Of a stretch of DNA of 64,000 bases, positions 36,735-45,411 are shown in pieces. A program made the translations under genes and the position numbers. Location: contig NZ_JACHIB010000006.1 of assembly GCF_014203015.1 (NCBI RefSeq), positions 78,305 through 142,304 on the forward strand. Reading direction: 5' to 3'. This DNA comes from Castellaniella defragrans (GTDB lineage Bacteria; Pseudomonadota; Gammaproteobacteria; Burkholderiales; Burkholderiaceae_B). Positions within the stretch are counted from its first letter, which is position 1. The number at the start of each line of letters is the position of its first letter. The notes beneath the pieces were generated by a model that saw only the letters and a program-made list of their open reading frames with translations, had not been told where the DNA came from and searched no databases.

Positions 36735-37799
36735 TTATTTCACCAATTGCTTGAGTTCGCCGGCGGCGTAGCGCGCGGCCATGTCCGACAGCGGGATCGG
36801 CTTGATCCTGGACGCGTGGCCGGCCGTGCCGAACTGCTCGTAGCGCGCCAGGCAGACTTTCTTGGCGGCCTCGCGGGCGGGCTTGAGGTATTCGCGCGGG
36901 TCGAACTTGGACGGGTTTTCCGCCAGAAAGCGGCGGATCGCGCCGGTCATGGCCAGGCGGATGTCGGTGTCGATGTTGACCTTGCGCACGCCGAACTTGA
37001 TGGCTTCCTGGAGTTCTTCCACGGGTACGCCGTAGGTTTCCTTCATGTCGCCGCCGAACTGGCGGATCTCGGCCAGCAGTTCCTGGGGCACGCTGGAGCT
37101 GCCGTGCATCACCAGGTGGGTGTTGGGCAGGCGGGCGTGGATTTCCTTGATCCGCTGCACCGACAGGATGTCGCCGGTGGGCTTGCGCGTGAACTTGTAG
37201 GCGCCGTGGCTGGTGCCCACCGCGATGGCCAGGGCGTCGAGCTGGGTGCGCTTGACGAAGTCGGCGGCCTGCTCGGGATCGGTCAGCAGCTGCTCGCGGG
37301 TCATGGTGCCCTCGGCGCCGTGGCCGTCTTCCTTGTCGCCCTTCATGGTTTCCAGGGAGCCCAGGCAGCCCAGTTCGCCTTCCACGGTGACGCCCAGCTT
37401 GTGCGCCATGGCGACCACCTGCTGGGTGACGTCGAGGTTGTATTCGTAGGAGGCGATCGTCTTGCCGTCGGACATCAGCGAGCCGTCCATCATGACGCTG
37501 GAAAAGCCCAGCTCGATGGCGCCGCGGCACACGTCGGGCGACTGGCCGTGGTCCTGGTGCATGACCACGGGGATGTGCGGATAGGACTCGACGGCGGCCT
37601 GGATCAGGTATTTCAGGAAGCCTTCGCCCGCGTACTTGCGCGCGCCGGCCGAGGCCTGCATGATCACGGGGCTGTCGGTCTGGGCGGCGGCTTCCATGAT
37701 GGCCTGGACCTGCTCCAGGTTGTTGACGTTGAACGCGGGAATCCCGTAGCCGTGCTCGGCCGCGTGATCGAGGAGCTGACGCATGGAAACCAGGGCCAT
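36735..37799 (-). CDS. fba: Class II fructose-bisphosphate aldolase
   Basis: The 354-aa zinc enzyme cleaves fructose-1,6-bisphosphate. Metal and active-site segments are [42 protein letters not shown] and [13 protein letters not shown]. It belongs to the Calvin-cycle type subclass common in betaproteobacteria. The start [13 protein letters not shown] has GGAGG 7 nt upstream; the frame remains open above but is repeat-like. A TAAAAT element on this strand (37849-37854) could be its -10. Confidence 0.96.
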   Translation of the reverse strand: MALVSMRQLLDHAAEHGYGIPAFNVNNLEQVQAIMEAAAQTDSPVIMQASAGARKYAGEGFLKYLIQAAVESYPHIPVVMHQDHGQSPDVCRGAIELGFSSVMMDGSLMSDGKTIASYEYNLDVTQQVVAMAHKLGVTVEGELGCLGSLETMKGDKEDGHGAEGTMTREQLLTDPEQAADFVKRTQLDALAIAVGTSHGAYKFTRKPTGDILSVQRIKEIHARLPNTHLVMHGSSSVPQELLAEIRQFGGDMKETYGVPVEELQEAIKFGVRKVNIDTDIRLAMTGAIRRFLAENPSKFDPREYLKPAREAAKKVCLARYEQFGTAGHASRIKPIPLSDMAARYAAGELKQLVK

Positions 37800-38198
37800 G
37801 GCTGGACCTCCAGAAAAGAATGGAATGGTGGAAAAAACGGATTCCGGGATTTTAAGGCGGAATGCGAATTGCTGCTGAATGCGCGCGCCAGCATCCGGGC
37901 CGCGCCGGCCCCCCGGCAAGCCCCGTGCCGCGGGCCTGCGCGCCCGCCGGACGGACCGCGTCCGCCCGCGGCCGCCGCGCACACGTTCATGCGCTCATGG
38001 TTCATGCGCTCATGGTTCGTGCGCTCATGGTTCGTGCGCTCATGCGCTGATGCGCGGCAGCCATGAGGCCGCACAAAGAAGGGGCGCTTGCTTTATATTT
38101 GGCCTGTGGGCCCGCCGGCCGGTTCCGGCACCGCGGGTCCGCCGGGGGGCGGCCCCGCATCCGTCCAGTTCCTGAGTCCGACACCGGAGTGAGACAAA
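37800..38198. other. 399-bp divergent spacer between fba and the second importer
   Basis: It holds the fba leader with a candidate -10 at 37849, a GC-rich stretch, the 15-bp tandem repeat at 37991, and an AT-rich patch (TATATT, 38094-38099) that could be the -10 for the rightward operon with a leader of about 95 nt. No credible coding sequence was found. Confidence 0.6.
37991..38045. repeat. Tandem 15-bp repeats upstream of the second importer operon
   Basis: Three full units (GCGCTCATGGTTCGT or ...TTCAT) and a partial fourth lie head to tail, with a further TTCAT before the first. Each contains CATGGTTC. The array is 50 bp upstream of the AT-rich patch proposed as promoter, a position suited to regulator binding or simply an unstable minisatellite. 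Confidence 0.85.
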
Positions 38199-39332
38199 AT
38201 GGCACACCACCGTATTTTCCGCATCCTCGCCGTGGCCGCCGTCGTCGCCCCCACGGCATTCCTGGCGGCGCCCGCAACGGCGGCCGACGGCGTCGCCAAG
38301 ATCGGGGTGTTCCTGCCCCTGACGGGCGAAAACGCCGAGAACGGCCAGCAGATCCGCAAGGCGGTCGAGCTGTACGTGAACGAATACAACCAGCAGAAAC
38401 ACGCCCACAAGATCGAGCTGCTGGTGCGCGACGACCGGGGCGAGCCCAAGACGGCCACCAACATCGCCCGCGAATTCGCCCAGGACAAGGACCTGATCGC
38501 GGCGGTGGGCAGCTTCACCAGCACCGCGGCCATGGCGGCCGCGCCCATCCTCGACAAGGCCGGCATCCCGCAGATCTCACCCACCTCGTCGCATCCGGAC
38601 TTCACCGGCCTGGCCAAGTACGCCTTCCGCGGCACGCCGACCCAGTCCATCGAGGCGGACCGGATCGCCGACTACGTGGCCGACAAGCTCGGCAGCAAGA
38701 CCGCCGCCATCGTCTACCGCCAGGACGACTGGGGCAACTCGGCCGCCAAGGTCTTCCGCAAGAGCTTCGAGGCCAAGGGCGGCACCATCGTGGCCGCCGA
38801 GGCCGTGGCGCCCGACACCCGCGACCTGCGCACGCTGGTCACGGTCCTGAAGGAAAAGAACCCCGACAGCGTCTACGTGGCCCTGCATTACGCCAGCGCC
38901 GCCGTCCTGGCGCAGCGCATGAAGGCCGCGGGCTGGAATCCCAAGGTCATCACGTCCACCGCGCTGTACACGCACCAGCTCGTCGAGCTCGCCGGCAACG
39001 ACGCCGTGGAAAACTGGCACGTGCCCGCCTTCTTCTTCGCCGAAAGCAAGGAGCCGGTGGTGCAGAACTTCGTGGCCGCCTACAAAAAGGCCTACGACCA
39101 GACGCCCAACGCCTTCGGCGCGGTGGGCTACGACTCGATCGCCATGATCGGCACCGCGCTGGACGACGTTCCCGGCAGCGGCACCGAAGGCCGCAAGGCG
39201 CTGGGCGACAAGCTGTTCGAGGTGCAGGTGCGCGGCACCACCGGCCAGATGAAATTCGACGCGAACGGCGACATCGACAAGACCATCACCTGGCTCGAAA
39301 TCAAGGGCGGCAAGTTCGTGCAGGCTCCCTGA
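38199..39332 (+). CDS. ABC transporter substrate-binding protein (second importer)
   Basis: The 377-aa LivK-like periplasmic protein has a signal peptide cleaved near PATA-ADGVAK. IGVFLPLTGENAENGQQIRKAVEL and AVGSFTSTAAMAAAPIL are the family pattern. It differs clearly from the protein at 28264, so the ligand should differ. It is the first gene of an apparently ten-gene operon reaching 48851. Confidence 0.93.
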   Translation: MAHHRIFRILAVAAVVAPTAFLAAPATAADGVAKIGVFLPLTGENAENGQQIRKAVELYVNEYNQQKHAHKIELLVRDDRGEPKTATNIAREFAQDKDLIAAVGSFTSTAAMAAAPILDKAGIPQISPTSSHPDFTGLAKYAFRGTPTQSIEADRIADYVADKLGSKTAAIVYRQDDWGNSAAKVFRKSFEAKGGTIVAAEAVAPDTRDLRTLVTVLKEKNPDSVYVALHYASAAVLAQRMKAAGWNPKVITSTALYTHQLVELAGNDAVENWHVPAFFFAESKEPVVQNFVAAYKKAYDQTPNAFGAVGYDSIAMIGTALDDVPGSGTEGRKALGDKLFEVQVRGTTGQMKFDANGDIDKTITWLEIKGGKFVQAP

Positions 39333-39353
39333 ACCCCGCGCCGCCTCAGCACC

Positions 39354-41291
39354 ATGGTCGTCCTGATCGAGCAGTTCATCAATGGCCTGGCCATCGGCAG
39401 CGTGTATGCCATCGTGGCGCTGGGCTTCGCCCTGGTGTTCGGGGTGGCCAAGGTCGTCAACTTCGCCCAGGGCTCGCAGGTCATGGCGGGCGCCTACCTG
39501 GTGTGGGCCGGCACCGCGCTCTGGGGCCTGCCGCTCTGGGCCGCCTTCCTGGCGGCCCTGGCCGGCTCCGTCCTGATCGCCCTGCTGATCGACCTGATCG
39601 CCGTCGAATGGCTGGGCGATTCGGCCGAGATCGCCCCCCTGCTGAGCACCCTGGCCCTGTCCTTCATGCTCGATCAGGGGGTGCGCCTGATTTGGTCGCC
39701 CGACCCGGTCGCCTTCCCCAACCCCTTCGCCGGCATCAGCCTGCAGGCCGGTCCGCTGTACTTCGGCGCCACCGACCTGGTCATCCTGGCCGTCACCCTC
39801 GCCTTCATGGCGGCCTTCAGCCTGCTGCTCAAGTTCAGCTGGCTGGGGCGCTCCATCCGCGCGGCGGCCCAGGACGCCGTGGCCGCCCAGCAGATGGGGG
39901 TGCGCACGGGTCCGGCCAAGCTGGCCGTGTTCGCCCTCTCGGGCGGGCTGGGCGCCCTGGGCGGGGTGCTGGTGGGCATGTACTTCCAGCAGATCGACCC
40001 GTCCATGGGCCTGCCGTTCGGCCTGAAGGGCTTTGCCGCCGCCATGGTGGGCGGCGTGGCCAGCCTGCCCGGCGCCGTCCTGGGCGGGCTGGTGCTGGGC
40101 GTCTTCGAGTCCCTGGCGGGCGGCTACATCGGCTCGGCCTACCGCGACATCGTGGCCTTTTCCCTCCTGCTGCTGGTGCTGGTGCTGCGCCCGCAGGGGC
40201 TGCTGGGCTCGCGCGCCCTGCAGGGCCTGGGCGGCTCGCGCGGGGCCGGGGCGATCCCCACCACCTCGCCCCTGGCCGACAATTCCGGCTTTCCGGTCAC
40301 CGTCATGGGCACGCGGCCCATCCCCATGCGCTGGACCATGGGCCTGACGCTGCTGATCGGCCTGCTGGCCAGCTTCGCAATGGACGGCTACTGGTCGGGC
40401 GTGCTGGCCCAGGGGGCCATCTTCGCCACGGCCGCGCTGGGCCTGACCGTGCTGACCGGGATGAGCGGCTACGTCTCGGTCGGCAACGGCGCCCTGATGG
40501 GCGTGGGCGCCTATGCCTGCGCCCTCATCACCACCCGGCTGGGCTGGCCGTTCGAGCTGGTCCTGCCGTCGGTGATCGTGATCGGCGCCCTGGCCGGCCT
40601 GCTGTTCGCCTATCCCATCCTCAAGCTCTCGGGCCACATGGTGGCCCTGGCCACGCTGGCGCTGGGCCAGATCGGCTACCTCGTCATGCTCAACGCGATC
40701 CCGCTGACCCGCGGCCCGATGGGCATCGGCGGCATCGGCGAGCCGCGCTTCGCCCTGCTGGGCGGGCGCGCGCTGGAATTCCCGGGAGCCATGACCGCCC
40801 TGTGCTTCGCGGTGCTGCTGCTGGCGCTGTACCTGGTGCACCTGCTGCAGCGCGGCCACCTGTCCATGAACTTCCAGCTGATCCGCGAAGACCGCCTGGC
40901 GGCCGACGCCTACGGGGTGCACGCCACGCCCTACGTCGTCATCGCCTTCATCACGAGCAGCATCATGGCGAGCCTGGGCGGCATGATGTTCGCCTACCAG
41001 CAGGCCTACGTCAGCCCCGATTCCTTCCTGATCCTGTTCTCCTTCCTGCTGCTGACCATGGTGCTGGCGGGCGGCATCGTCTCGCCCTTCGGGGCCGTGG
41101 CGGGCGGCATCGCGCTCATCGCGCTGCCCGAGCTGCTGCGCGGCCACGCCGAATACCGCGAGCTCATCTACGGGACGGTCCTGATCCTCATCATCAAGTT
41201 CCTGCCCTCGGGCCTGACCTCGCTGTCCTTCGGCCGCCGCCGGGCGCCGGCCGCCCCGGCGCCCGCCGCGGGAACGGGAGGCACGCCATGA
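39354..41291 (+). CDS. Fused LivH-LivM ABC transporter permease
   Basis: The 645-aa product joins both permeases: residues 1-285 are LivH-like (VNFAQGSQVMAGAYLVW) and residues about 325-645 are LivM-like (GYVSVGNGALMGVGAYACAL and a GGIVSPFGAVAGG loop). The linker (about 286-324) is polar and predicted cytoplasmic. The fusion fixes a 1:1 permease ratio. The 3' end overlaps the next gene by 4 bp. Confidence 0.92.
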   Translation: MVVLIEQFINGLAIGSVYAIVALGFALVFGVAKVVNFAQGSQVMAGAYLVWAGTALWGLPLWAAFLAALAGSVLIALLIDLIAVEWLGDSAEIAPLLSTLALSFMLDQGVRLIWSPDPVAFPNPFAGISLQAGPLYFGATDLVILAVTLAFMAAFSLLLKFSWLGRSIRAAAQDAVAAQQMGVRTGPAKLAVFALSGGLGALGGVLVGMYFQQIDPSMGLPFGLKGFAAAMVGGVASLPGAVLGGLVLGVFESLAGGYIGSAYRDIVAFSLLLLVLVLRPQGLLGSRALQGLGGSRGAGAIPTTSPLADNSGFPVTVMGTRPIPMRWTMGLTLLIGLLASFAMDGYWSGVLAQGAIFATAALGLTVLTGMSGYVSVGNGALMGVGAYACALITTRLGWPFELVLPSVIVIGALAGLLFAYPILKLSGHMVALATLALGQIGYLVMLNAIPLTRGPMGIGGIGEPRFALLGGRALEFPGAMTALCFAVLLLALYLVHLLQRGHLSMNFQLIREDRLAADAYGVHATPYVVIAFITSSIMASLGGMMFAYQQAYVSPDSFLILFSFLLLTMVLAGGIVSPFGAVAGGIALIALPELLRGHAEYRELIYGTVLILIIKFLPSGLTSLSFGRRRAPAAPAPAAGTGGTP

Positions 41292-42103
41292 TCAGCATCG
41301 AGGGCCTGAGCAAGACCTTCGGCGGCCTGCATGCCTGCGACGACCTGAGCCTGAGCATCGAACCGGGCTCCACCACGGCCATCGTGGGCCCCAACGGCGC
41401 CGGCAAGTCCACCCTGGTGCAGCTGATCTCGGGCGTCATGCGGGCCGACGCGGGCACGATCCGCCTCGGCGCCACCGACGTCACCCGGCTCGCGCCGGCG
41501 CATCGCTTCTCGCTCGGCATGGTGCGCAGCTTCCAGACCGCGCGCGTGTTCCCCGGCATGAGCGTGCTCGACAGCGTGCGCGTGGGCGCCTATTACGGCC
41601 TGTTCTACGCCTCGCACCCGTTTTCCGTGAGCAGCACGGTGCGCGACGCCGCCGCCTCGCTGCTGCGGCTGCCCGCCTGGCGCGCGCGCTACCGCGAGGC
41701 CGAGCGCCACGCCCTGGACATCATCGGGCTCTTCGGCGAGCGCCTGGCGACGCGCCTGGACCACTACACCTACACCCTGTCGTACGCCAACCGCCGGCGC
41801 GTGGAAATCGCCCGGGCCCTGGCCAGCCGCCCCCGGCTGCTGATGCTCGACGAGCCCACCGCCGGCATGAATCCCACCGAGACCGAAGAGCTGGCCGCGC
41901 TGCTGCGCGACATCAAGGCCGCCCGTCCGGAGCTCACGCTCATCTTCATAGAACACAAGATGAACGTGGTGCGGCAGATGAGCCAGCGCGTCGTCGTCAT
42001 GGATGCGGGGCGCATCATCGCCGACGGCACGTCGGAGCAGGCGCTGAACGACCCGAAGGTGATCGAAGCCTACCTGGGAGGCCGCGGTGCTGCTCAGACT
42101 TGA
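41288..42103 (+). CDS. ABC transporter ATP-binding protein (LivG family, second importer)
   Basis: The product is 271 aa. Walker A is GPNGAGKST, the signature region is LSYANRRRVEIARAL and Walker B is LLMLDEPTAGMN. The long loop after the Q-loop region is typical of LivG. It overlaps the permease and the LivF-type gene. Confidence 0.93.
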   Translation: MISIEGLSKTFGGLHACDDLSLSIEPGSTTAIVGPNGAGKSTLVQLISGVMRADAGTIRLGATDVTRLAPAHRFSLGMVRSFQTARVFPGMSVLDSVRVGAYYGLFYASHPFSVSSTVRDAAASLLRLPAWRARYREAERHALDIIGLFGERLATRLDHYTYTLSYANRRRVEIARALASRPRLLMLDEPTAGMNPTETEELAALLRDIKAARPELTLIFIEHKMNVVRQMSQRVVVMDAGRIIADGTSEQALNDPKVIEAYLGGRGAAQT

Positions 42104-42809
42104 ATCGGTCAACGTGTTCTACGGGCCGGTGCAGGCCCTGCACGAGGTCAGCATCGAGGTCGCCGCCGGCGAGGTGGTGGCCGTGCTGGGCGGCAACGCC
42201 TCGGGCAAGTCCACCACCATCAAGACCGTCCTCCAATTGGTCAAGCCGCGCGACGGGCGCGTGCTGCTGGACGGCGAGGACCTGGCCGGCGCCAGCACGC
42301 CGGACGTGATCGCGCGCGGCGTGGCCTCCATCCCCGAATCGCGCCGGCTGTTCGCCGAGATGACGGTCGAGGAAAACGTGCTCATGGGGCTGTACGCCCA
42401 GCGGCGCGGCCTGACGCGCGCGCAGGCGCGGGCGCGGCTCGACGAGGCCGTGGCCCAGTTCCCCCGCGTGCGCGAGCGCCTGCGCCAGGTGGCCGGCACG
42501 CTGTCGGGCGGCGAGCAGCAGATGGTGGCCATGGCGCGCGCCCTCATCCAGCGGCCACGCATCATCGTCATCGACGAGCCCTCCATGGGCCTGTCGCCCG
42601 CCTACGTGGACATCGTCTACGATCTGCTCTTCGACTGGAAGCGGCGCGGCACCACGATGCTCGTCGTCGAGCAGAGCGCCAACCGCTCGCTGGCGCTGTC
42701 CGACCGCGCCTACGTGCTGCAGAACGGCGCCATCGTGATGCAGGGCCCCTCCGCCGGACTGGCCCGCGACCCGAACATTCAATCCGCCTATCTCGGAGGT
42801 ATGCAGTGA
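42087..42809 (+). CDS. ABC transporter ATP-binding protein (LivF family, second importer)
   Basis: The product is 240 aa from a GTG start. Walker A GGNASGKST (Ala in place of the usual Gly/Met), signature LSGGEQQMV and Walker B IIVIDEPSMGLSP are present. VVEQSANRSL is the normal LivF H-loop region, unlike the benzoate-cluster paralogue. Its stop overlaps the next ATG by one base. Confidence 0.93.
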   Translation: MLLRLESVNVFYGPVQALHEVSIEVAAGEVVAVLGGNASGKSTTIKTVLQLVKPRDGRVLLDGEDLAGASTPDVIARGVASIPESRRLFAEMTVEENVLMGLYAQRRGLTRAQARARLDEAVAQFPRVRERLRQVAGTLSGGEQQMVAMARALIQRPRIIVIDEPSMGLSPAYVDIVYDLLFDWKRRGTTMLVVEQSANRSLALSDRAYVLQNGAIVMQGPSAGLARDPNIQSAYLGGMQ

Positions 42810-43747
42810 TGGACAAGATGCAACGTTTCATGGCCGCCGCCCGGGGGGAACGGGTGGATGCGCCGCCGGTGGGCAGCTGGATCCACTTCGGCAGCGCCCT
42901 GTGGGAACCCGAGCTGTCCGCCGACGTGCACCTGCGCTTCCTGCGGGCCTACGACTGGGACTACCTCAAGGTCATGGACGACTACCGCTTCCCCACCGAG
43001 GGCGGCCTGCGCGAAGCCGCCACGGTGGACGATCTGCGCGCCATCGGCGGCGCGCACCTGCCCTACGACAACTTCGACCGCCAGATGGAGGTGCTGCGGC
43101 GCATCAAGCGCGGCGCCCCGGACGTCCCCACCCTGGACACCGTGTTCTCGCCCTTCCAGACCGTCATCCGGGCGCTGGGCGACGGCGTGGTGCCGCTGTT
43201 CAAGGCGCACCCCGAGGCGGCGCACGAGGTCATCGGCAGGGTGGCCGACCGCCTGGCGGACTTCGTCCGGGCCTCGGCCGGCGTCACGGACGGCATCTTC
43301 TTCGCCGTCAACGGCGCCTGCGCGGACGCCGACGGCTGGGGACTGGACGCCGCCCAGTTCGCCGACTGGGTCGCGCCCTACGACAAGCGGGTGCTGGAAG
43401 CCGCCGGCGACCGCGTGCGGGTGATCCACGTGCACGGCTACGACCTGATCCCCGAATGGGTGGACGACTACCCCGCCGAAGTCATGAGCTGGTCGCACAA
43501 CCAGTCCCGCCCCACCCTGGGCGAGGTGGCGCGGGCCGGCCGCTACGTGCCCATGGGCGGACTGAACGAGGTCGGCACCCTGTACTGGGCTCCGAGCAAG
43601 GTGCGGGCCAACGTGCTGGCCAGCCGCCGGGAGACCGGCGACCGCCTGATCGTCGCGCCGGGCTGCACCCTGCATTCGGACACGCCGCCGGCCATCTTCC
43701 ACGCCCTGGCGGCCGCGGCCCGCATGCCGCTGCCGGCCGGCGACTGA
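42809..43747 (+). CDS. Uroporphyrinogen decarboxylase/methyltransferase-superfamily protein
   Basis: The 312-aa product has the UroD/MtaA TIM-barrel pattern but lacks the RQAGR-type motif that true haem-pathway UroD uses for its substrate. Where MtaA-type methyltransferases have the zinc motif H-x-C...C, this protein has H207-V-H209 and C286 (IHVHG and VAPGCTL), so a metal site of altered ligands is likely. The context is an importer plus DhaK/DhaL and a flavoprotein, not haem genes. A catabolic methyl transfer or lyase reaction is inferred; the substrate is unknown. GGAGG lies 9 nt before the ATG. Confidence 0.82.
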   Translation: MDKMQRFMAAARGERVDAPPVGSWIHFGSALWEPELSADVHLRFLRAYDWDYLKVMDDYRFPTEGGLREAATVDDLRAIGGAHLPYDNFDRQMEVLRRIKRGAPDVPTLDTVFSPFQTVIRALGDGVVPLFKAHPEAAHEVIGRVADRLADFVRASAGVTDGIFFAVNGACADADGWGLDAAQFADWVAPYDKRVLEAAGDRVRVIHVHGYDLIPEWVDDYPAEVMSWSHNQSRPTLGEVARAGRYVPMGGLNEVGTLYWAPSKVRANVLASRRETGDRLIVAPGCTLHSDTPPAIFHALAAAARMPLPAGD

Positions 43748-43764
43748 ATTCCGGGAGCCCCGCC

Positions 43765-44781
43765 ATGAGCCGCCGCTATTTCATCAACGATCCCGATGAA
43801 TTCGTGCTGGAAGCCGCCGAGGGGCTGACGCTGGCCCATCCGGGGATCGCCTGGCAGCGCGAGCCCTTCTTCCTCTACCGCCGCACGCCGGCCAGCGGCA
43901 AGGTCGCCCTGCTCTCGGGCGGCGGCACGGGGCACGAGCCGCTGCATGCCGGCTTCATCGGTCCGGGCATGCTGGACGGCGCCGTGCCCGGCGCCGTGTT
44001 CGCCTCGCCCACGGCCTTCCAGATCAGCGCCGCCACCCGCCACGTGAACGCCGGCCGGGGCGTGCTGCACATCGTCAAGAACTACACCGGCGACGTGCTG
44101 AATTTCTCCATCGCCGCCGAAATCGCCGCCGACGAGGGCATCCCGGTCGCCCGCGTGCTGGTGGACGACGACCTGGCCACCGACATCGCCGGCTCCCGCA
44201 CGGGCCGGCGCGGCACGGCCGCCACGCTGGTGGTCGAGAAAATCTGCGGGGCGGCGGCCGAGGCCGGCGCCGACCTGCCGGCCCTGGCCCGGCTGGGGCA
44301 GGAAGTCGTCGCCCGCACCCGGTCCATGGCCCTGTCCCTGGACGCCTGCACCCACCCCGGCACCGGCGCGAAATCCTTCGACCTGCCCGCCGACCAGGTC
44401 GAATTCGGCGTGGGCATCCACGGCGAGCGTGGCCGCGGCCGCATCGCCTTCGACCGCGCGGACGCCCTGCTGGCCCAGCTGGTCGATCCCCTGGTCCGGG
44501 CGCTCGAACTTCAGCCGGGCAGCCCCGTGCTGGCGGTCGTCAACGGTCTGGGGGCCACGCACCCCACCGAACTCTACCTGCTGACCCGCTGCCTGCACCG
44601 GCAGCTGGGCGAACGCCACATCCCCGTGGCCCGCACCCTCACGGGCTCCTACGTCACGGCCCTGGACATGACCGGCGTCTCGATCACGCTGAGCCGCATC
44701 GACGAACCGCTGCTGCGCTGGTGGGACGCCCCGGTCGACACGCCGGCCCTGCGCTGGCAGGAGGACGCGCATCATGCCTGA
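43765..44781 (+). CDS. dhaK: Dihydroxyacetone kinase subunit DhaK-like
   Basis: The 338-aa substrate-binding subunit contains SGGGTGHEPLHAGFIG and KNYTGDVLNF as family signatures. The His that binds the ketone covalently is H219 in FGVGIHGERG. It binds dihydroxyacetone or a related short keto-sugar. It is followed by dhaL with 8-bp overlap. No dhaM (PTS) gene is adjacent, so ATP may be the phosphate donor. Confidence 0.92.
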   Translation: MSRRYFINDPDEFVLEAAEGLTLAHPGIAWQREPFFLYRRTPASGKVALLSGGGTGHEPLHAGFIGPGMLDGAVPGAVFASPTAFQISAATRHVNAGRGVLHIVKNYTGDVLNFSIAAEIAADEGIPVARVLVDDDLATDIAGSRTGRRGTAATLVVEKICGAAAEAGADLPALARLGQEVVARTRSMALSLDACTHPGTGAKSFDLPADQVEFGVGIHGERGRGRIAFDRADALLAQLVDPLVRALELQPGSPVLAVVNGLGATHPTELYLLTRCLHRQLGERHIPVARTLTGSYVTALDMTGVSITLSRIDEPLLRWWDAPVDTPALRWQEDAHHA

Positions 44782-45397
44782 CTCGCTCGCACGCCGCTGG
44801 ATGGACGGCTTCGCAGCCGATTTCGCCCTGGAAAAGGAGCGCCTGGGCGCGCTCGACCGCGCCGCCGGCGACGGCGACTTCGCGGTCAACCTGGCGCAGG
44901 CGCTGAAACGCGCCGCGGCCGGCCTGCAGGCGCTGCCCGAGACGGCCACCGACGCGCAGGCCTGGACGGCCGCCGCCAACGGCTTCCTGCATACGGGCGG
45001 CACCAGCGGGCCGCTGCTGGGCATGTGGCTGCGCGAGCTGGCCAAGGCCTGGGCCAGCCACGATACGCCCCTGGCCGCGCTGGCCGCCGGCGTGGCCGCC
45101 GGGACCGCCGCCGTGCAGCGGCTGGGCGGCGCGCAGGCCGGCGACCGCACCATGGTGGACGCCATGCTGCCGGCCGCCCGGGCCCTCGAAGATTCCCTGC
45201 GAGACGGCGCCGCGCTGGCCCAGGCCCTGGAGCGGGCCGCCGGGGCGGCCGGCGAAGGAGCGCGGGCCACGGCCCGCATGACGGCCGCCCTGGGCCGCGC
45301 CAGCTACGTCGGCGAGGCCGCCGCCGGGATCGAGGATCCGGGCGCGGCCGCCATCGCCCTGTTCTTCCGCGCCGGCGCCCGGGCCTGCGCCGCCTGA
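44774..45397 (+). CDS. dhaL: Dihydroxyacetone kinase subunit DhaL-like
   Basis: The 207-aa nucleotide-binding subunit has the Mg-ADP-binding Asp cluster in LDRAAGDGDFAVNL (D28, D33, D35). The following residue, usually His, is Phe36. GGTSGPLLG, GDRTMVDAMLPA and RASYVGEAAAGIEDPGA complete the domain. Family DhaL proteins accept phosphate from DhaM, while ATP-dependent kinases fuse K and L; here they are separate yet lack DhaM. Confidence 0.9.
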   Translation: MPDSLARRWMDGFAADFALEKERLGALDRAAGDGDFAVNLAQALKRAAAGLQALPETATDAQAWTAAANGFLHTGGTSGPLLGMWLRELAKAWASHDTPLAALAAGVAAGTAAVQRLGGAQAGDRTMVDAMLPAARALEDSLRDGAALAQALERAAGAAGEGARATARMTAALGRASYVGEAAAGIEDPGAAAIALFFRAGARACAA

Positions 45398-45411
45398 GCG
45401 AGGAGTCCCGG

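Noticed and set aside
42809-43747. Haem biosynthesis gene hemE
   Set aside because: The N-terminal arginine motif of uroporphyrinogen decarboxylase is absent, a metal-binding pattern is present instead, and the neighbours are transport and catabolic genes.
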